The position numbers and the translations under genes are program-made. The notes below the pieces were generated by a model. It was given only the letters and a program-made list of their open reading frames with translations, had not been told where the DNA came from and searched no databases. Shown here one piece after another: positions 1 to 11,900 of a DNA stretch of 64,000 nt. Position 1 is the first letter of the stretch. Every line of letters starts with the position of its first letter. Source of the stretch: Puccinia triticina (Eukaryota > Basidiomycota > Pucciniomycetes > Pucciniales > Pucciniaceae); contig NC_070559.1 of assembly GCF_026914185.1 (NCBI RefSeq), positions 62,001-126,000 of the forward strand, written 5' to 3'.

Positions 1-1095
1 TCTCTTGAGTGTTCGCCGAGTCACTATTGTTTATAGTGCTTTGGTTGATCTTCTCCTCGGAGTCGAGCCTCGCCAGCAGCAACTTCGTGCTCTTTTCCGA
101 AAGCTGTATTTTTTGCGTCGCGCCCCAACGTCAAAATCCGAATCCAAATCAAAATCAAAACAAGCTGTCAGCCTGACCGCCGCGCGAGTTTGTTCGGATG
201 TGAAGAGGAGAAGGCAGCAAGTCTTGCGCTTTGGACATTCACTCAACTCTTTCCGGCAATCTTCTTGGCGTATCCTTCCACCTTGGCTTTGAAGGGCACT
301 CGAGTTTGCGTCTCATCGACCTTGGTTATGCTTCCTAGAGGATGAACTACGTCAGAGGGTCAAAAATGAGCAAACGTTTTTCGGAGTCATCAACCTCTAC
401 TTCTGGATCTAGGGGTCATAAGCGATCATCACGACCGATCTCAACGACATACCGATTACATTCTCGTCAGGACGGCTTGCCTCATTCTGGATGTTAGCAC
501 CCTGAGTGTTTCCAGCCAGACCGGGATGATGGTCAGCTGCAGGTTGGGTGTGGTTGAAGTGAGCACCGTGGTCATGAGCTTCCATGATAGGGTGATGTGG
601 AGCGTGTGACTTGGTATGGTCGGTTGAGTTTGTTGGATGCGGCTGCTTCTCTGGAAAAGCTGATCATGAGCTTACACTCACGGAGTGACGTCATATGTTG
701 ATCACGCAGCGCTGCCCTGGTTTATCAGCACACTCAGGGGGCCAGCCGCTTCCCGATCGCACTCCCCGAGGCCATTGGGCACTTCCCAGTGCTTACTGAC
801 AAATATTTAAATAAATATGTATATGCTTCTCGCGCCTCCTCGGAGAGACTTACAATTCAAGCTCGAGACTTGAGGGCCTTCATTCGAGACTCGACGGAGC
901 TCCTCGCAGTCTGAGATGTGTGAATGTGATCAAGATCAAGGGTCTGCTGACTCACGGCCACTCTCGGGGTGCGTCCGGTAGGCTGGCCATCGGGGGAAAT
1001 CTCGGGTACATAGACCGTGGACTGCGAATCTGGAGGCGAGAAAAAAAAAAAGAAGAAAAAGGAAGAACCCGGCGGGAACCAACAACAGCAGCAGC
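1..1095. other. No supportable gene; 5' flank of CBP3-like gene
   Basis: Short open frames on both strands lack recognisable domains. A segment near 826-850 (a cgcctcctcggagag-like string followed by ctta) recurs near 63,500, so at least part of this stretch is repeat-derived. A poly-A/purine run at about 1041-1060 lies just before the chaperone start codon and is probably 5' UTR. Confidence 0.5.
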
Positions 1096-2184
1096 ATGGC
1101 CACATCGATCACAAGAACCATCTCAACAGCAACCAGACTGATAACAGCAGCAGCAGCCTCAGTACCAAAACAGCCGCGACTTGCAAACCAGCCCATCAGA
1201 TTCTCCTCCAACTCACCCTCGACCCCATCATCCGTCGACCAAGTATCAAATAATCAAGCCAACCATGTCGTCGGTCGGTCGGGGAAAGTCTATTCGCTAC
1301 GAACGGTAAAAATCGTCGGAGCGATCGGAAGAATGCTCGGATATACCCTCCAGAAGAGTACCGCGGTCACACTCACCAGCGATTATTATGATCGATGTGC
1401 GGCTAGGTTCGAGATTGAGAAAGAGTTCTGGGTAAAGGGTTAGTTCGCGTTCGAGAACATCTATTGATCCCATCCTACTGAAAATCAGTCACTGATATTA
1501 TGGCATTCAACCCAAGAATGCGGATTGCCTGACTCATTTCAGACCTGGTTCCAAGTCACCCAGTTGCACATGTGGTTGATCACCGTCCGATTCAGATCGA
1601 TGAAAGCCCCACTGGGGAAATACTACCTCCAAGAATTCATCAACCATAGCTTCTTAGACACAGAGGATCGGATTCGAGGCCCGCAGAATAAGATCACCAA
1701 GGGCACGTTGATCAAGAACTATATGAAGATCCTCCTGCACCAACATCGTGGTTTCCAAACCGTCCTGGACTGGGCTATCTCTCATCAACCAGAACTCAAC
1801 CAGAGCGACCAGTTCCTTGCCGGCGTGATCTGGAGGAACTTATTCGGTGCCGCCTGGGGAAGAGGCATGGGCGGTGTCAAGGGGATCTTCGATTCGAACG
1901 AGGAACCATCAGTCAACTCAACTACACCTCACCAACTCTCGCCCTCGACTCCTTCAGCATCCCCACCATCATCTCCATCATCAACAACAGCTGCAATTGA
2001 CGATGGGGAACCCGAACAATCACACTCCTTGGAGAATGATCTCAAGTTCCCGCAAACCTTGGAGCGATTGGTGATTTTTATCCGTAAGGAACTCGTCAGA
2101 CTCGATCAAGTGTCTGATAAGACGATCATCACCGGCCAGACTTCTGTCGATCAGCCTGGATTAACCCAGTTTAACAAAATTTGA
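1096..2184 (+). CDS. CBP3: Ubiquinol-cytochrome c chaperone (CBP3/UQCC1 family), mitochondrial
   Basis: Two exons, 1096-1431 and 1543-2184, joined in phase 0 across a 111-bp GTAAAG..CAG intron, giving about 325 residues. The first ~50 residues are rich in Ser, Thr, Arg and Ala with few acids, as in a mitochondrial presequence. The family domain follows: the splice junction builds FWTWFQVTQLHMW, and downstream come GKYYLQEFINHSF and FLAGVIWRNLFGAAWGRG, matching the conserved Cbp3 core. In yeast Cbp3 works with Cbp6 at the mitoribosome exit to receive newly made cytochrome b for complex III. A Ser/Pro-rich low-complexity insert (about residues 240-285) interrupts the C-terminal part. Start choice: first ATG of the open frame, giving a credible presequence. 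Family call is firm; orthology is inferred. Confidence 0.85.
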
Positions 2185-3710
2185 GATTGAAGTTAATCCG
2201 GAAAAAAAAAAACACCCTCGAGCTCAGCCCTTCTCTACTTCTCACCACCATCTCACGGCGTGCCATGTTTAAATTCTTCAAAACTTTATCATAGACTAGG
2301 GTTTATGGGCGGCGTATGACAGTACCCTGCCCAACCATTCATTAAGCTCCAACGTCTCCCCACAAGTCAAGTATAATTTAGACATTCACATATTTTCACG
2401 GGGTCATTTATTTCAGACCCCTCCAGGCAGCGGCGGAAAACCCAATAAGGCTATCGCCGTAGCTCCAGCTCCTGATCAAAGGAAGAAGAAAAGTGTCATC
2501 ATTCTCTTCTGCTTTTCAAAGATTCTTAAAAAAACGGACAGTCTGCTGAGCTCTGAGATTGTCTGTCTGTAGTGAAGCCTGAGGCCAAAGGCAAATGCTT
2601 CTCCAAGTTGGGTTGGCAATTGATTCGGTCTATTTGCCTTCCCCTGTGGACAACTGATGCACTTGTTTCCGGAGTTTCACGACAGAAGTCCGCCTGGCTT
2701 GGTCATGCCACTCACGTCACGCGGAATCACACTGATAGTATTGACCGGTGCGAGTATATCTGCCCTTTAGGCCTTGTGGAAGTCTATAGGCAATGTCGTG
2801 CTATGAGTGTAGGCAGAACAGTTGCCGCCATTCGATGAAGGTCGCCTCCCAATGCTTGGCCACTTGGGTAGTGGGAACTGCCAGCCTGCCAAGCATTCCA
2901 GTAGATACCAGTCACCGGTGCAGTCCCGCAAGTATTTATCTGGGGATAAGTTTGAGTATCGCCTTTCACCACGAAGCAAACGGTGTAAGACTGGACTTAT
3001 AAGCTCCGATCCTCACCGACCGACATGAAAGTTCTTATTTGAACACTTGGCGGGAACGTGTTGTAGAGTGCCAAAGGCCTGGATCCGCTAACCGAGCCTC
3101 AACTCCCTCTGTACAGCCATGCTTTCTTGTTTCTGCTGTAATCGGAGGGGTTGCTTACCCGCCGCCGCTGGGCGCAGTGGTTTGAGCTGGTTTCCCACGT
3201 CTCCGCCCGGCTAGGGAGGGAATTGAGTTTTAGCAATCCCCAGATGATTTCGAAGGTCTATGATACTTGTCTGATGCCTACGTATCTCCTTCCTCAGTCA
3301 AAATACAAAATAATTCGTCAACAAGACAAATCAACATTGAATCTAAATTGACGAGCTGCCCCTGCTCTTGTTTCACGAATCTCTCAAATCATAATTGACG
3401 ATCAAACGTCGCTTGGCCTTGAATGCGTGAGTCGTGACAAGTACGTGTCATGGCGAACTTTCAAGTACATAACTCGGAAACGGGGCTAGTTATATGGACC
3501 GGCTCGAAAGTGTCCGGAGTCCCTCCTGCGCCCTAATTCCGTATCATCGATGGCTTCAGATAACTTCGGGGCATCTTTTAACCCCCACTGTTTGAATTTG
3601 ACTCTATAAATAAACGTAGAAAGAAAATAAATAAATGAGCCTCAAAATCCAGCCACCTCAACGAGCTTATAACATATAAATTAAACATACCCCAAGTAAT
3701 TAGGCTGAGC
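2185..3710. other. Intergenic; no supportable gene
   Basis: Small open frames on both strands show no domain, signal peptide or splice-consistent structure that I can support. Part of the first 100-200 bp is presumably the 3' UTR of the CBP3-like gene. Confidence 0.4.
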
Positions 3711-4331
3711 ATGAGACACAGCACTATCTCTATCGGATTCTTTCTACTATCGATCTTATCAACCGTTGCGGCAATGTTTTCTCCCATCAGGCTTAACCCA
3801 TATCGTCGGGCTAGTTCTTATTCGTTTTTCAAGGGGCAGACCGCAGAAGAGGGAACCAGCCACATCAATCCAATCATTAAAGAAAAACCAAAAGTGAAAA
3901 ATAGTAAGTCGAACAACTCATGCTGCATGTAGCTCTTGTGACAAATCTTTTGTGTATCTCTCTTCTTTTTACTGCTGTGAAGGCATTCTGCGGCCATTTT
4001 ACCAAAACTTTCCGCTGACAACTTTTTCTTCCAGGCGTCCCGAAGCACCCCAAAAACAAGACCAAGAGTCGCCCGCGTAGGTACCCAACCACCAGATCAG
4101 TTTCTGCTCTTAAATCTTCAAAATTTAATGCAATGACTGTTGGTTTGTTGGTTTGGATAGATGTCGAAATAGTCCAATTAGTGGAGTGCAGACATAGCAA
4201 GTCTTCAAAGAAGAAGGGGAAAGGTGTGACCAGTTCTCAATCCAATTTCATACCTATTCTTTTAATAGTGCGTGCTGAAATAACAAAAAATAATTGTCAC
4301 AGGGGAAGCACCAATTAAATACATTAAATAG
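3711..4331 (+). CDS. Candidate small secreted, lysine-rich protein (effector-like)
   Basis: Proposed four-exon model: 3711-3903, 4035-4080, 4198-4223 and 4303-4331, about 97 residues. Residues 1-21 form a clear signal peptide (MRHSTISIGFFLLSILSTVA). The mature part is very basic (SKSSKKKGK near the end) and has no cysteine once spliced. The unspliced frame would instead run into SCC at its end. All four exons join in frame with GT..AG borders. The donor of intron 3 (GTGTGA) is weak, and the later exons are short, so the 3' half is the least certain part. A downstream basic stretch near 5565-5595 could be a further exon. Short secreted proteins with introns are common in rust secretomes. I recognise no family. 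Confidence 0.42.
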
Positions 4332-4798
4332 TCATCAATCATTCAAGGCTTCTTTCTCCAAAAACACTCACAATTTTCCTCATAATCTGTATCAAACATG
4401 ATCAATGGATTGCTCTGACTGGTCTTGAAAATCAACTTCTTTGGGTTCAAAACAAGTAGAAATATGTATGCTGCATAAAATAATTATAGTCTCTGAAATC
4501 TTGGTTCAGCATAAATCATTCAACAAACCATCATTTCATCATTCAAAAAGTTTAATTCTCCACTTCTAATTGTGGTTGTCAAAGATGAGTCAATATATTA
4601 GAGGAATTCTTGTCAGGATCTGCAGATCACCCTGCAGAACCATATCTGAAGCAGTGAACCCTCTGAAACTACATTTCCCCACAAAAATTGATATTTTTCC
4701 TCTCTAAATAAATTTCTGCAGGTAATGCATGTTCAATGGGAAAGCCCCCCCACTATGCATACATTTTTCCAATTGTATAGGTTTAGGGTTATGTTTAC
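4332..4798. other. AT-rich intergenic DNA
   Basis: No gene or repeat boundary that I can support. Confidence 0.4.
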
Positions 4799-5377
4799 AC
4801 ATTTCACAAAGACACTAACTCAGCTGGGTGTAACCTCACACATGGGCGCAGGATATTAATTGCTCTGGTCTTTCACCCTACAAGGGTTATTTTGAAATTA
4901 CATTTGTTCTTACTTTTTCAGTGCTAGTTATTTTAAACCACCCTTTGCACACATAATCCACTGGATTAAACCTTTAAATCATCAAAAAATCACTTATTAG
5001 CATATTTAAAGCTTTGTCCTTATAAGTAGTTGCCATAAGAACTCTGCCTCTGTCAAGCAGCCAATCAGCTTAAGCGCTTAAACTACCACCTACTTTTATG
5101 CCAATTGAGTTCCCTGTAATCAATAATTACATACTTAACCTTTCCTCTGTTACAGAGTGTCCTCAATTGGCTAGGTTGGGAAGCAGCACTCCCTGCTGTT
5201 CCAGGCTGGACTAGGTGTTAGACCTTAACTAGCGCTGAAAAAGTAAGAACAAATGTAATTTAAAAATAACCCTTGTAGGATGAAAGCCCAGAGCAAGTAA
5301 TATCCTGCGCTCCACAAAACCGCTGAGCGCCCACATGTGAAGTTGTGCCCAGCTGAGTTAGTGTCTTTGTGACATGT
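4799..5377. mobile_element. Foldback element carrying an LTR-derived module
   Basis: The outer ~120-150 bp form an imperfect inverted repeat. The left arm is about 4799-4930 (contains actaactcagctggg, caagggttattt and cttactttttcagtgctagtt). The right arm is about 5226-5377, its reverse complement. The loop, about 4955-5160, aligns by eye with part of the solo LTR at 51,348-51,680 (shared strings include ataagtagttgcc, agcagccaatcag and cctctgttacagagtg). No TSD was found, so the ends are approximate. Confidence 0.7.
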
Positions 5378-5390
5378 TGTCCACCAGAAC

Positions 5391-6388
5391 CTACTCCACT
5401 TGGCCCCCAAACCGCAAGAGTAACACAGATGATCAAATTATATTGGTCTTTTTTTTATTCCTCTTGATCCCTTTTTCCGCCTTCCATGTCTCCTCAATAC
5501 TCTTCTAAAATCTCTCTCCTTACCTCCACCAGGTACCTGTCTGTTTTTTCCCCAAAGATTTTGAACCCACCAAGAAAAGAAAGAAGAAAAGCAAGGTATG
5601 GTCATATTTCATCTAAAAGCAAACTGATGGTAAATTGAAAGCAATTTGCAATTATGTATGATCTAAAAAAAATCTTTCTATCTTTTTCCTTCCAAAAACC
5701 GTGATAATCCATGTGCATGATCACAGATGATCAAACTTGTACATAGTGACACAAGGCAGTTCTATGAAATCATCTTTCAGGACCAACCCATGAGCCAACC
5801 CAACCTGGCCTGCCCCACTTTTGATGGGTTGGTTCTTGATATTTTGAAACTCCAACCCAACCCACCCCTGCCCATTTACGAATGGGGCGGTGTGGAACTC
5901 CTACTGTGCCAGGGGGTAGGCAGATTGTTGAGGAGATGGGTGCTGTTGAGGCTGCCCTTGTGGTGGTATGGAAAAATGACAGGAGGATCAAAACATGATA
6001 GCGTTGGGCGTGGATTTCTGAGAGAAAATGGGGATGGAATACCCTTGGCAGTGGTTGGTTTTTTGAGGATCAGATGATGATGAGAAGGGGATAAGGATCA
6101 GGATTTTGCTGGGGATACTGCCAGCGGATCAGAAAAGAGTGATGGAATTTCTTGTGGATCAGAGCAAGTCCCATGCTGTCCCATCCTCCAAGTTTGAACT
6201 GAAACTTACATGTCATCACATCCCTAACTATTATCTTTACCTCTAGCCACTAAATTTTTCAATCAGGTGGATGTAAAGTGATGGAAAATTGTGCAATTTG
6301 TATTTGCATACACAAGATGCATGGTCCCAAATGAACAGCTGATGGCACGGCAAACCTTAGCCTGCACAAGTTGACCATCACTTGGTAA
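5391..6388. other. Intergenic; low-complexity word repeat at 5778-5900
   Basis: No gene supported. Around 5778-5900 the sequence is built from caaccc/gggttgg words in both orientations. This looks like the gggtacc-rich MITE just downstream and may be a related element. A short basic stretch at about 5565-5595 ends in a good donor (aag|gtatgg) and could be an exon of something unrecognised. Confidence 0.35.
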
Positions 6389-6729
6389 TAGAGATGGCAT
6401 CAGGTACCCGTTTGCGGGTACCCGCTACCCATTTGCGGGTACCTGATTTCAGGAGCAGGTACCCGGAAACAGGTGCCGGGTGTGGGTGCGGGTGTCCAAT
6501 ATCAATGAAATTTCAGGCAGGTACCCGCACCCGCCACAGGTACCTGCGCAGAAAGTGCTGTCCTACAGGGTAGGGATGGCGCTGGGTACCATTTTGCAGG
6601 TACCTGTTGCCTGTAGGCGGGTACCTGTCTGGCGTGGCAGGTACCCACCAGCGGGTGCCGGGTGCGGGTGCGGATTTCCTAATTTTGTGAAAATTTGGGC
6701 AGGTACCCGGGTGTGAAGTGCCATCTCTA
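6389..6729. mobile_element. hAT-like MITE filled with GGGTACC words
   Basis: 341-bp element with terminal inverted repeats tagagatggca / tgccatctcta, flanked by a perfect 8-bp duplication cttggtaa (6381-6388 and 6730-6737). A TAGAG terminus plus an 8-bp TSD fits the hAT superfamily. The interior is two inverted blocks rich in ggtaccc/gggtacc (KpnI-type palindromes) around a central tcctacagggtaggg. No coding capacity. Open frames on either strand are translations of the repeat. Confidence 0.85.
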
Positions 6730-6737
6730 CTTGGTAA

Positions 6738-7560
6738 ACATGGTGGGTAAAAAGGCATCTTATAGTGGTCACATTTCTCCAGGGAGGAGAGACAGGTTAC
6801 ACAGGTTTTCCCAGCTTTGACACTGTTTGATACTCAAAAAATAAATACTTGATTTTACATCACTTCCCTCCCAATTTATGACAGGAAGAGGCAAGGCAGA
6901 AGTATTTGTTTTGTCTACCAGTTAGCTGAGACTTTGTGGTCCCTATATTCTGCAGCCATCTTTCATTATGTGATTTTATGTGGGTTTTGATTGAAACAAA
7001 ATCAGCCCTGAAAAGCCTTCCTTGTTGCTTGGTCAAGGATATCTTTGAGAATCAGGATAGTTACATTCTTTGCAAAAAATGTTGTGAATCAAAGTTTGCA
7101 TTCAGAATTTTGCTCAATATGAACCAAACAAAAAACTCCAACAGATTACATGATATTTTCATGTGTTGGCATTGAGTCACAGATCATCCCCCAACCACTT
7201 CACCTACAGCTACCCTTGTGCTGTGAAGAAAGTTGAACAAAGAGTTACAGCTGACATCTCACTCACATCAGACCATTTGACTGATAAAATTACGGCCTGG
7301 CACTCTCCAGAGTGCCACTCATTCCTCCCTGGTGGTTATTAACACTTCCAGCTACAAAATTGGAGAACCAAATTCTAACAAAGAAGATGACCATAAAGTG
7401 GGTTACTACCGCAGTTGAGATAGCTGCAGGGACACCAAATTGTTTGTAAAAAAAAACTGGGAAAGAAAGATGCTATTTTCATCCCCCATACTCCCAAATA
7501 TTCTTTTGTGTCAAGAGATTATTCATTTCTTCTTTATATCAACACTGAAACAAATGCAAT
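6738..7560. other. Intergenic; nothing supportable
   Basis: Short open frames only (for example about 6936-7175), without domain or splice support. Confidence 0.35.
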
Positions 7561-7562
7561 TA

Positions 7563-7731
7563 TGGTGTTCAAAGTTGGTTTGTATGCATGCATAAATCAT
7601 AAAATCATAAGAATATGTTGGTGAGGAAATTTTGTATTTCATAATCAGACAGTCATATCCCCTGCAAAACAGATTTTATGATTTTATGATTTATGCATGC
7701 ATAAAATTATGCAAACCAACTTTGAACACCA
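7563..7731. mobile_element. 169-bp TA-flanked MITE, copy 1
   Basis: Termini tggtgttcaaagttggtttg and its complement, each bordered by TA (7561-7562, 7732-7733). The interior has atgcatgcataaatcataaaatca in both orientations. A second copy of the same length is at 52,904-53,072. The TA duplication suggests Tc1/mariner-type mobilisation, an inference from the TSD only. Confidence 0.85.
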
Positions 7732-8239
7732 TAAATACATGGAGTGTGTTTTTTTTTTTTTTTTTTTAAAGTGCAGATTTGATTTGACATTGCGCACTAT
7801 GCATATGCACCTAACAGACAAAAGCTTCTACCACGCGTACAACGTAATAGCAACCCAATTGTAAATGGAAGGGAGGAGGAATAACAGAGATTCTGGACAA
7901 CATACATGACGGTAACAAGAGATAAGAAAGAAAGAGAAAAAGGAGAAGAAGGAAAAGAGTGGGAAAATGAGGAGAAAGAAAAAGAAAAGGGGAGAGAGTT
8001 CCGGCGGTGATCCTGTTTGAAGTCGGATGAGGGCTATTGATGGGTTCCTTCGGCATCTCCGTCCCGCCGGAACTGCGGGAGCCTAGCCGAATCTCGGATG
8101 AAGCCCTCCGTGGCCCGGAAAGCCCTGAAGTTGTTGAGGAGCGTCCTGGTTGTTATCTCGGTGATTCTCTCCTCGAGGAGGAGCCGCCTTGCTGTTGTCC
8201 TAGCCTCGCGGAACCTGGAGCAAGAAACCAAATAATGAT

Positions 8240-8393
8240 CATGGAGTGTATATGGTAAATGTTTTTCATTGAAGACACATACCCACATGTCCAATTTTTT
8301 GTTTTTAGGTGTTATCATGGCTAAAAATAAAAAATTGGACATGTAGGTATGCCTCTTCAATGAAAAATGTTTACCATATACATTCACTCCATG
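8240..8393. mobile_element. Short foldback element (catggagtg termini)
   Basis: Arms of about 70 bp: 8240-8306 (catggagtg, tatatggtaaatg, ttcattgaag, acatgtccaatttttt) and the reverse complement at 8322-8393, around a ~15-bp loop. The same terminal string catggagtgtg occurs at about 7738, next to a poly-T run, suggesting a fragment there. No clear TSD. Confidence 0.7.
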
Positions 8394-8399
8394 TATTTA

Positions 8400-8549
8400 G
8401 GCCCCGTTTGGAGCCGATATAATCCAGGCGATATATGATTTTTTTTGCATGACATCCTATGTGACATCTGATCAGGTCCGCCAAAACTTGATCAGATGTC
8501 ACAAGTTTCCAGATTATATCGCGCAATTATATCGGCTCCAAACGAGGCC
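8400..8549. mobile_element. Tourist-like (PIF/Harbinger) MITE, copy 1
   Basis: 150-bp element with ends ggccccgtttggagccgata / tatcggctccaaacgaggcc and a TTA duplication (8397-8399, 8550-8552), the Harbinger/Tourist signature. It has an internal inverted pair around tgacatctgatcag. A larger relative with the same ends lies at 32,509-32,893. Confidence 0.87.
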
Positions 8550-8995
8550 TTATATAGTTTTCCAATACTGCCACCCTGCAAATTCCCCTTCCATTATGTA
8601 AAACAGTGCAACTTCAGGGTCCTTCTTTAGTTCACTAGGAATGATAAGATAACCAGGAATGCAGTAACCAACTGCACAACTGCTAGCTGCTTGAGATACT
8701 TGAACGACAGAAATACATACAAAGAACAAGTTTACAAAGATTTGCGACGATATGAGAGAAGGATGTGGTAGAGAGAGTCGAATGACGATCTAAGGATACT
8801 ATGGACAAATATTAAGCAAACGGGGGAAGTCTAGGGGTGATGCATATAATAGAGCAAGGTGTTTGGGGATATTCACAGAGAAAAGGGGAAAACGAACTGC
8901 AGCACTGAATACCGACCATGAGAAAAGAAAGATAGGATGAGTCGCACTGAGGAATGAGCAGACAGAGAAAATACTGATTACTAGGCGAGACAAGA

Positions 8996-11900
8996 TCAAT
9001 CAAGGAGCGCATCTATATTGATAGTCTGATTGAGGTGAAGCGAAGAAACTAAGCCATGGCCCCATTGGCGGAGCAAGAAATCGGTCATCCAGCCAAACAG
9101 CTCCTTATAAGCATCTCTACAAACCGAATAATCATGTTCGCGCCCGTTCGTCGATGTCAACATATTATGGTGTTCGTTTGAAAGCAAAGCAGGAGGGGAG
9201 ATAGTTACCTGGTCGAGATACTGTGGTCCGAGTCTGTAAACATCCTGAATTGGAAACCATGGATGTGGGCACCGGTCAATCGATCCAAAAGACTGGCCGA
9301 ATTGAGGAAATGGACTGACACAGACAAAAAAAAACCAAGTAAGCAAACCAGAGAACAACAAAGGAATAAGATATATCTGTAGTGGCGACAGACCATTATC
9401 ATCGGCGGAACCATGGGCCAGAGAAAAGCTCAAGTTCCCGAACCCTTCCATCCGACTGACGGCCGAGTTCTGATACCCGAGCGGATTCAACGCGGGGGTC
9501 GACATGTACCGTTCGGTGTAGATGCTGTCGTAGAATCGCCAGTCGGTCACGGGAGCAACGGCCAAGGCCATCGAGAAATCCTTGGAATGCGATTCGACGG
9601 TCTTCATGGAATCCAACCAGTCAGTCGAGTCAGCTATCTCTCCCTTTTTTTTGATCGCTCTTTTTGAGGGCTTACCTTGCACGTCAAATAACCGCCAACT
9701 GTCGAGGAAAACCCCACAATCTTGATCAGCTCTCCCAATCCAAAACAGACCAACCATCGCGAGCCACTTACAACTCCACCCCCAAATGCCGATACGCTCG
9801 GGATCAACGTACTCTAAACCTGCATAATATCTATAACCACAAAAAAGATCCGTCTCATGATTAGATGAAAATGACATTATGCGATCATCAGAGTGATACA
9901 AAGTGCAAACGGGAGAGAACTCAACTGCGCAGCGGTCGAAACGTCGAGTGCCTCGATCTTGCCAAGTTGGTTGCGGACACCGACTCGGAACTCTCTACCT
10001 TTAAGACCAGTCCCTCGTCCGTCGACATAGACCACTAAATACTCCATGCTCGAGGCTAAGAAATGGCTCCAATCTATCACAAATCTTTTCGATGCCGTCT
10101 GCGTTTTATTTTTCACAAACGTTATCAATCGAACCATCCACAACTCATAAGGACTAATCTGCCTTACCTGAGAATTCGGTCCACCATACCTAAAGATGAA
10201 AAAATAATATTAGACAAGCAGCAGAGCAGATGGTAAGTAAGACGGAACCTCAAGGAACGTCTGACGGGAGTCAACGAAACAAACTAACACTTTAAACAGG
10301 ACAGGGTATTTAGTTTTTCCGGACAAGTCCATCTGATAGGGACGAATCTCCTGGATGTTCATATCTTTGTGTACGTGGCACCCAGCCCGTTATCGATTAG
10401 CTGATCGCGCAAGTTGGTACAATAGGCATATATAGAGAGCAGGGTGACTGACCTTGTTGGATCGAATTCTTGATCGATGTGAAGTGGACCGTCGGAAGAG
10501 CGTACTTACTCAGCGTCTTGTTCAGCGCAGAGTTGTCTTCGATTAAGGTCTCAAAACCTTTGGAGGAAACGCAAGAATAAGAAGAAGAAATCATAAACTC
10601 GGAACTGTCAGCAAAAAGGGTCAGGAAGGCTTGATAATGAAGAAGGAATGAGCTCAACTAGGGTCTGCCACTTTGACGAGCTTTTGCCAGGGAGTACTTG
10701 GCCCATTGTAGCTCAAGAGATAGAAGCCACCCATCTGAGAAAAACTGACGTCATAGTAACCGACCCCAGTAGTGATGGGTGTGACTGGGGTGACTCCTTG
10801 TAGATCGATGTTTGATTGGGATTCCAATTTTTTAAGTTCGGCTTTTGTAGGCAACTTGACTGAATACAAGTGTCTTTCCATGCTCGGATTCGCAGCCACG
10901 AAGTATCTGAAAGGGTGGTGAAATTCACGGAAAGAGGAGAGGGCGTCAATCGTCTCACGTAGTCTTCTGCTGCAAGTAAGATAATAGAAGCTAAGACCAA
11001 CACTAGGTTTTTCTCGAAATCGACTGCAGAGATCTTCCCGTCGACCTCCCAATTCCCGTCGGACAAGAAGATGGGCGAACGGGAATCAGGAGGTGAGAAG
11101 TAAGCAATGTGTCGGTAGCCAGCATGGTTGATTCGGATATCTAGATATCCGGGTGCGAAGTCCTTGCCAGTTATGATTGGTTTGATGAATTGTCCCTGTC
11201 ATCATAAAAAAAAAAAAAAAACATGTTTAGAGTGGAAGTTCTAGATATTGTGACAGAGATTGGTTGCACTCACCGGTTCAGCCCATCCACCATCGAATTT
11301 CACAAAATCGATGTCCATGACCACTTTCCCGTAAGTAGAGGGAGACACGGCTCGGGAGGCAGCCAGCTGAGAGAGATCGAAGTAGCCAGTCTTCTCACGG
11401 GTGGCGATGCGATTAGTTTGACGGATGATGAGTTCGTGGGCGGAGACCCAGGCGAGTTCGCCGACGATTCGGTCGGCATCCTCGAATTCGGAGTCGAGCT
11501 TGAGTTGGCTGACGGCATCTTTGACGGGGTTGTTCCCGTCTGCTCGTTGGTGGGCCTCGATGTCGAAGAGATGGACGCTGACGATCGGGTTGCTGAAGCC
11601 CGGTTTGGGGTACTTCATCTTGGTCTTGTCAGGATAGGGCATAGTTTTTCCGACTTGTTCGGTCGGGTTGTACGTTCTGAGTTCGTAGATCGGTACGTCG
11701 GACTCATCCAGGCTCAGCCAGACCAGTTTGTTTGAGTCTGGAGACCACCACAGTGCTTCTGAGGCCTCGAAGACTTCCTCCTCGTAGACCCAATCACATA
11801 TCCCGTTGAAGATGGTGGGCGTACCGGTGATCGTTATCCTGAGCGGGGAGTGGACGTGGTCGGGGGAGGTGAGCAGATAGATATCGTTGTCGAGAACATA

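Noticed and set aside
6480..6772. Four overlapping 69-81 residue frames
   Set aside because: Repeat translation of the GGTACC-rich MITE on both strands.
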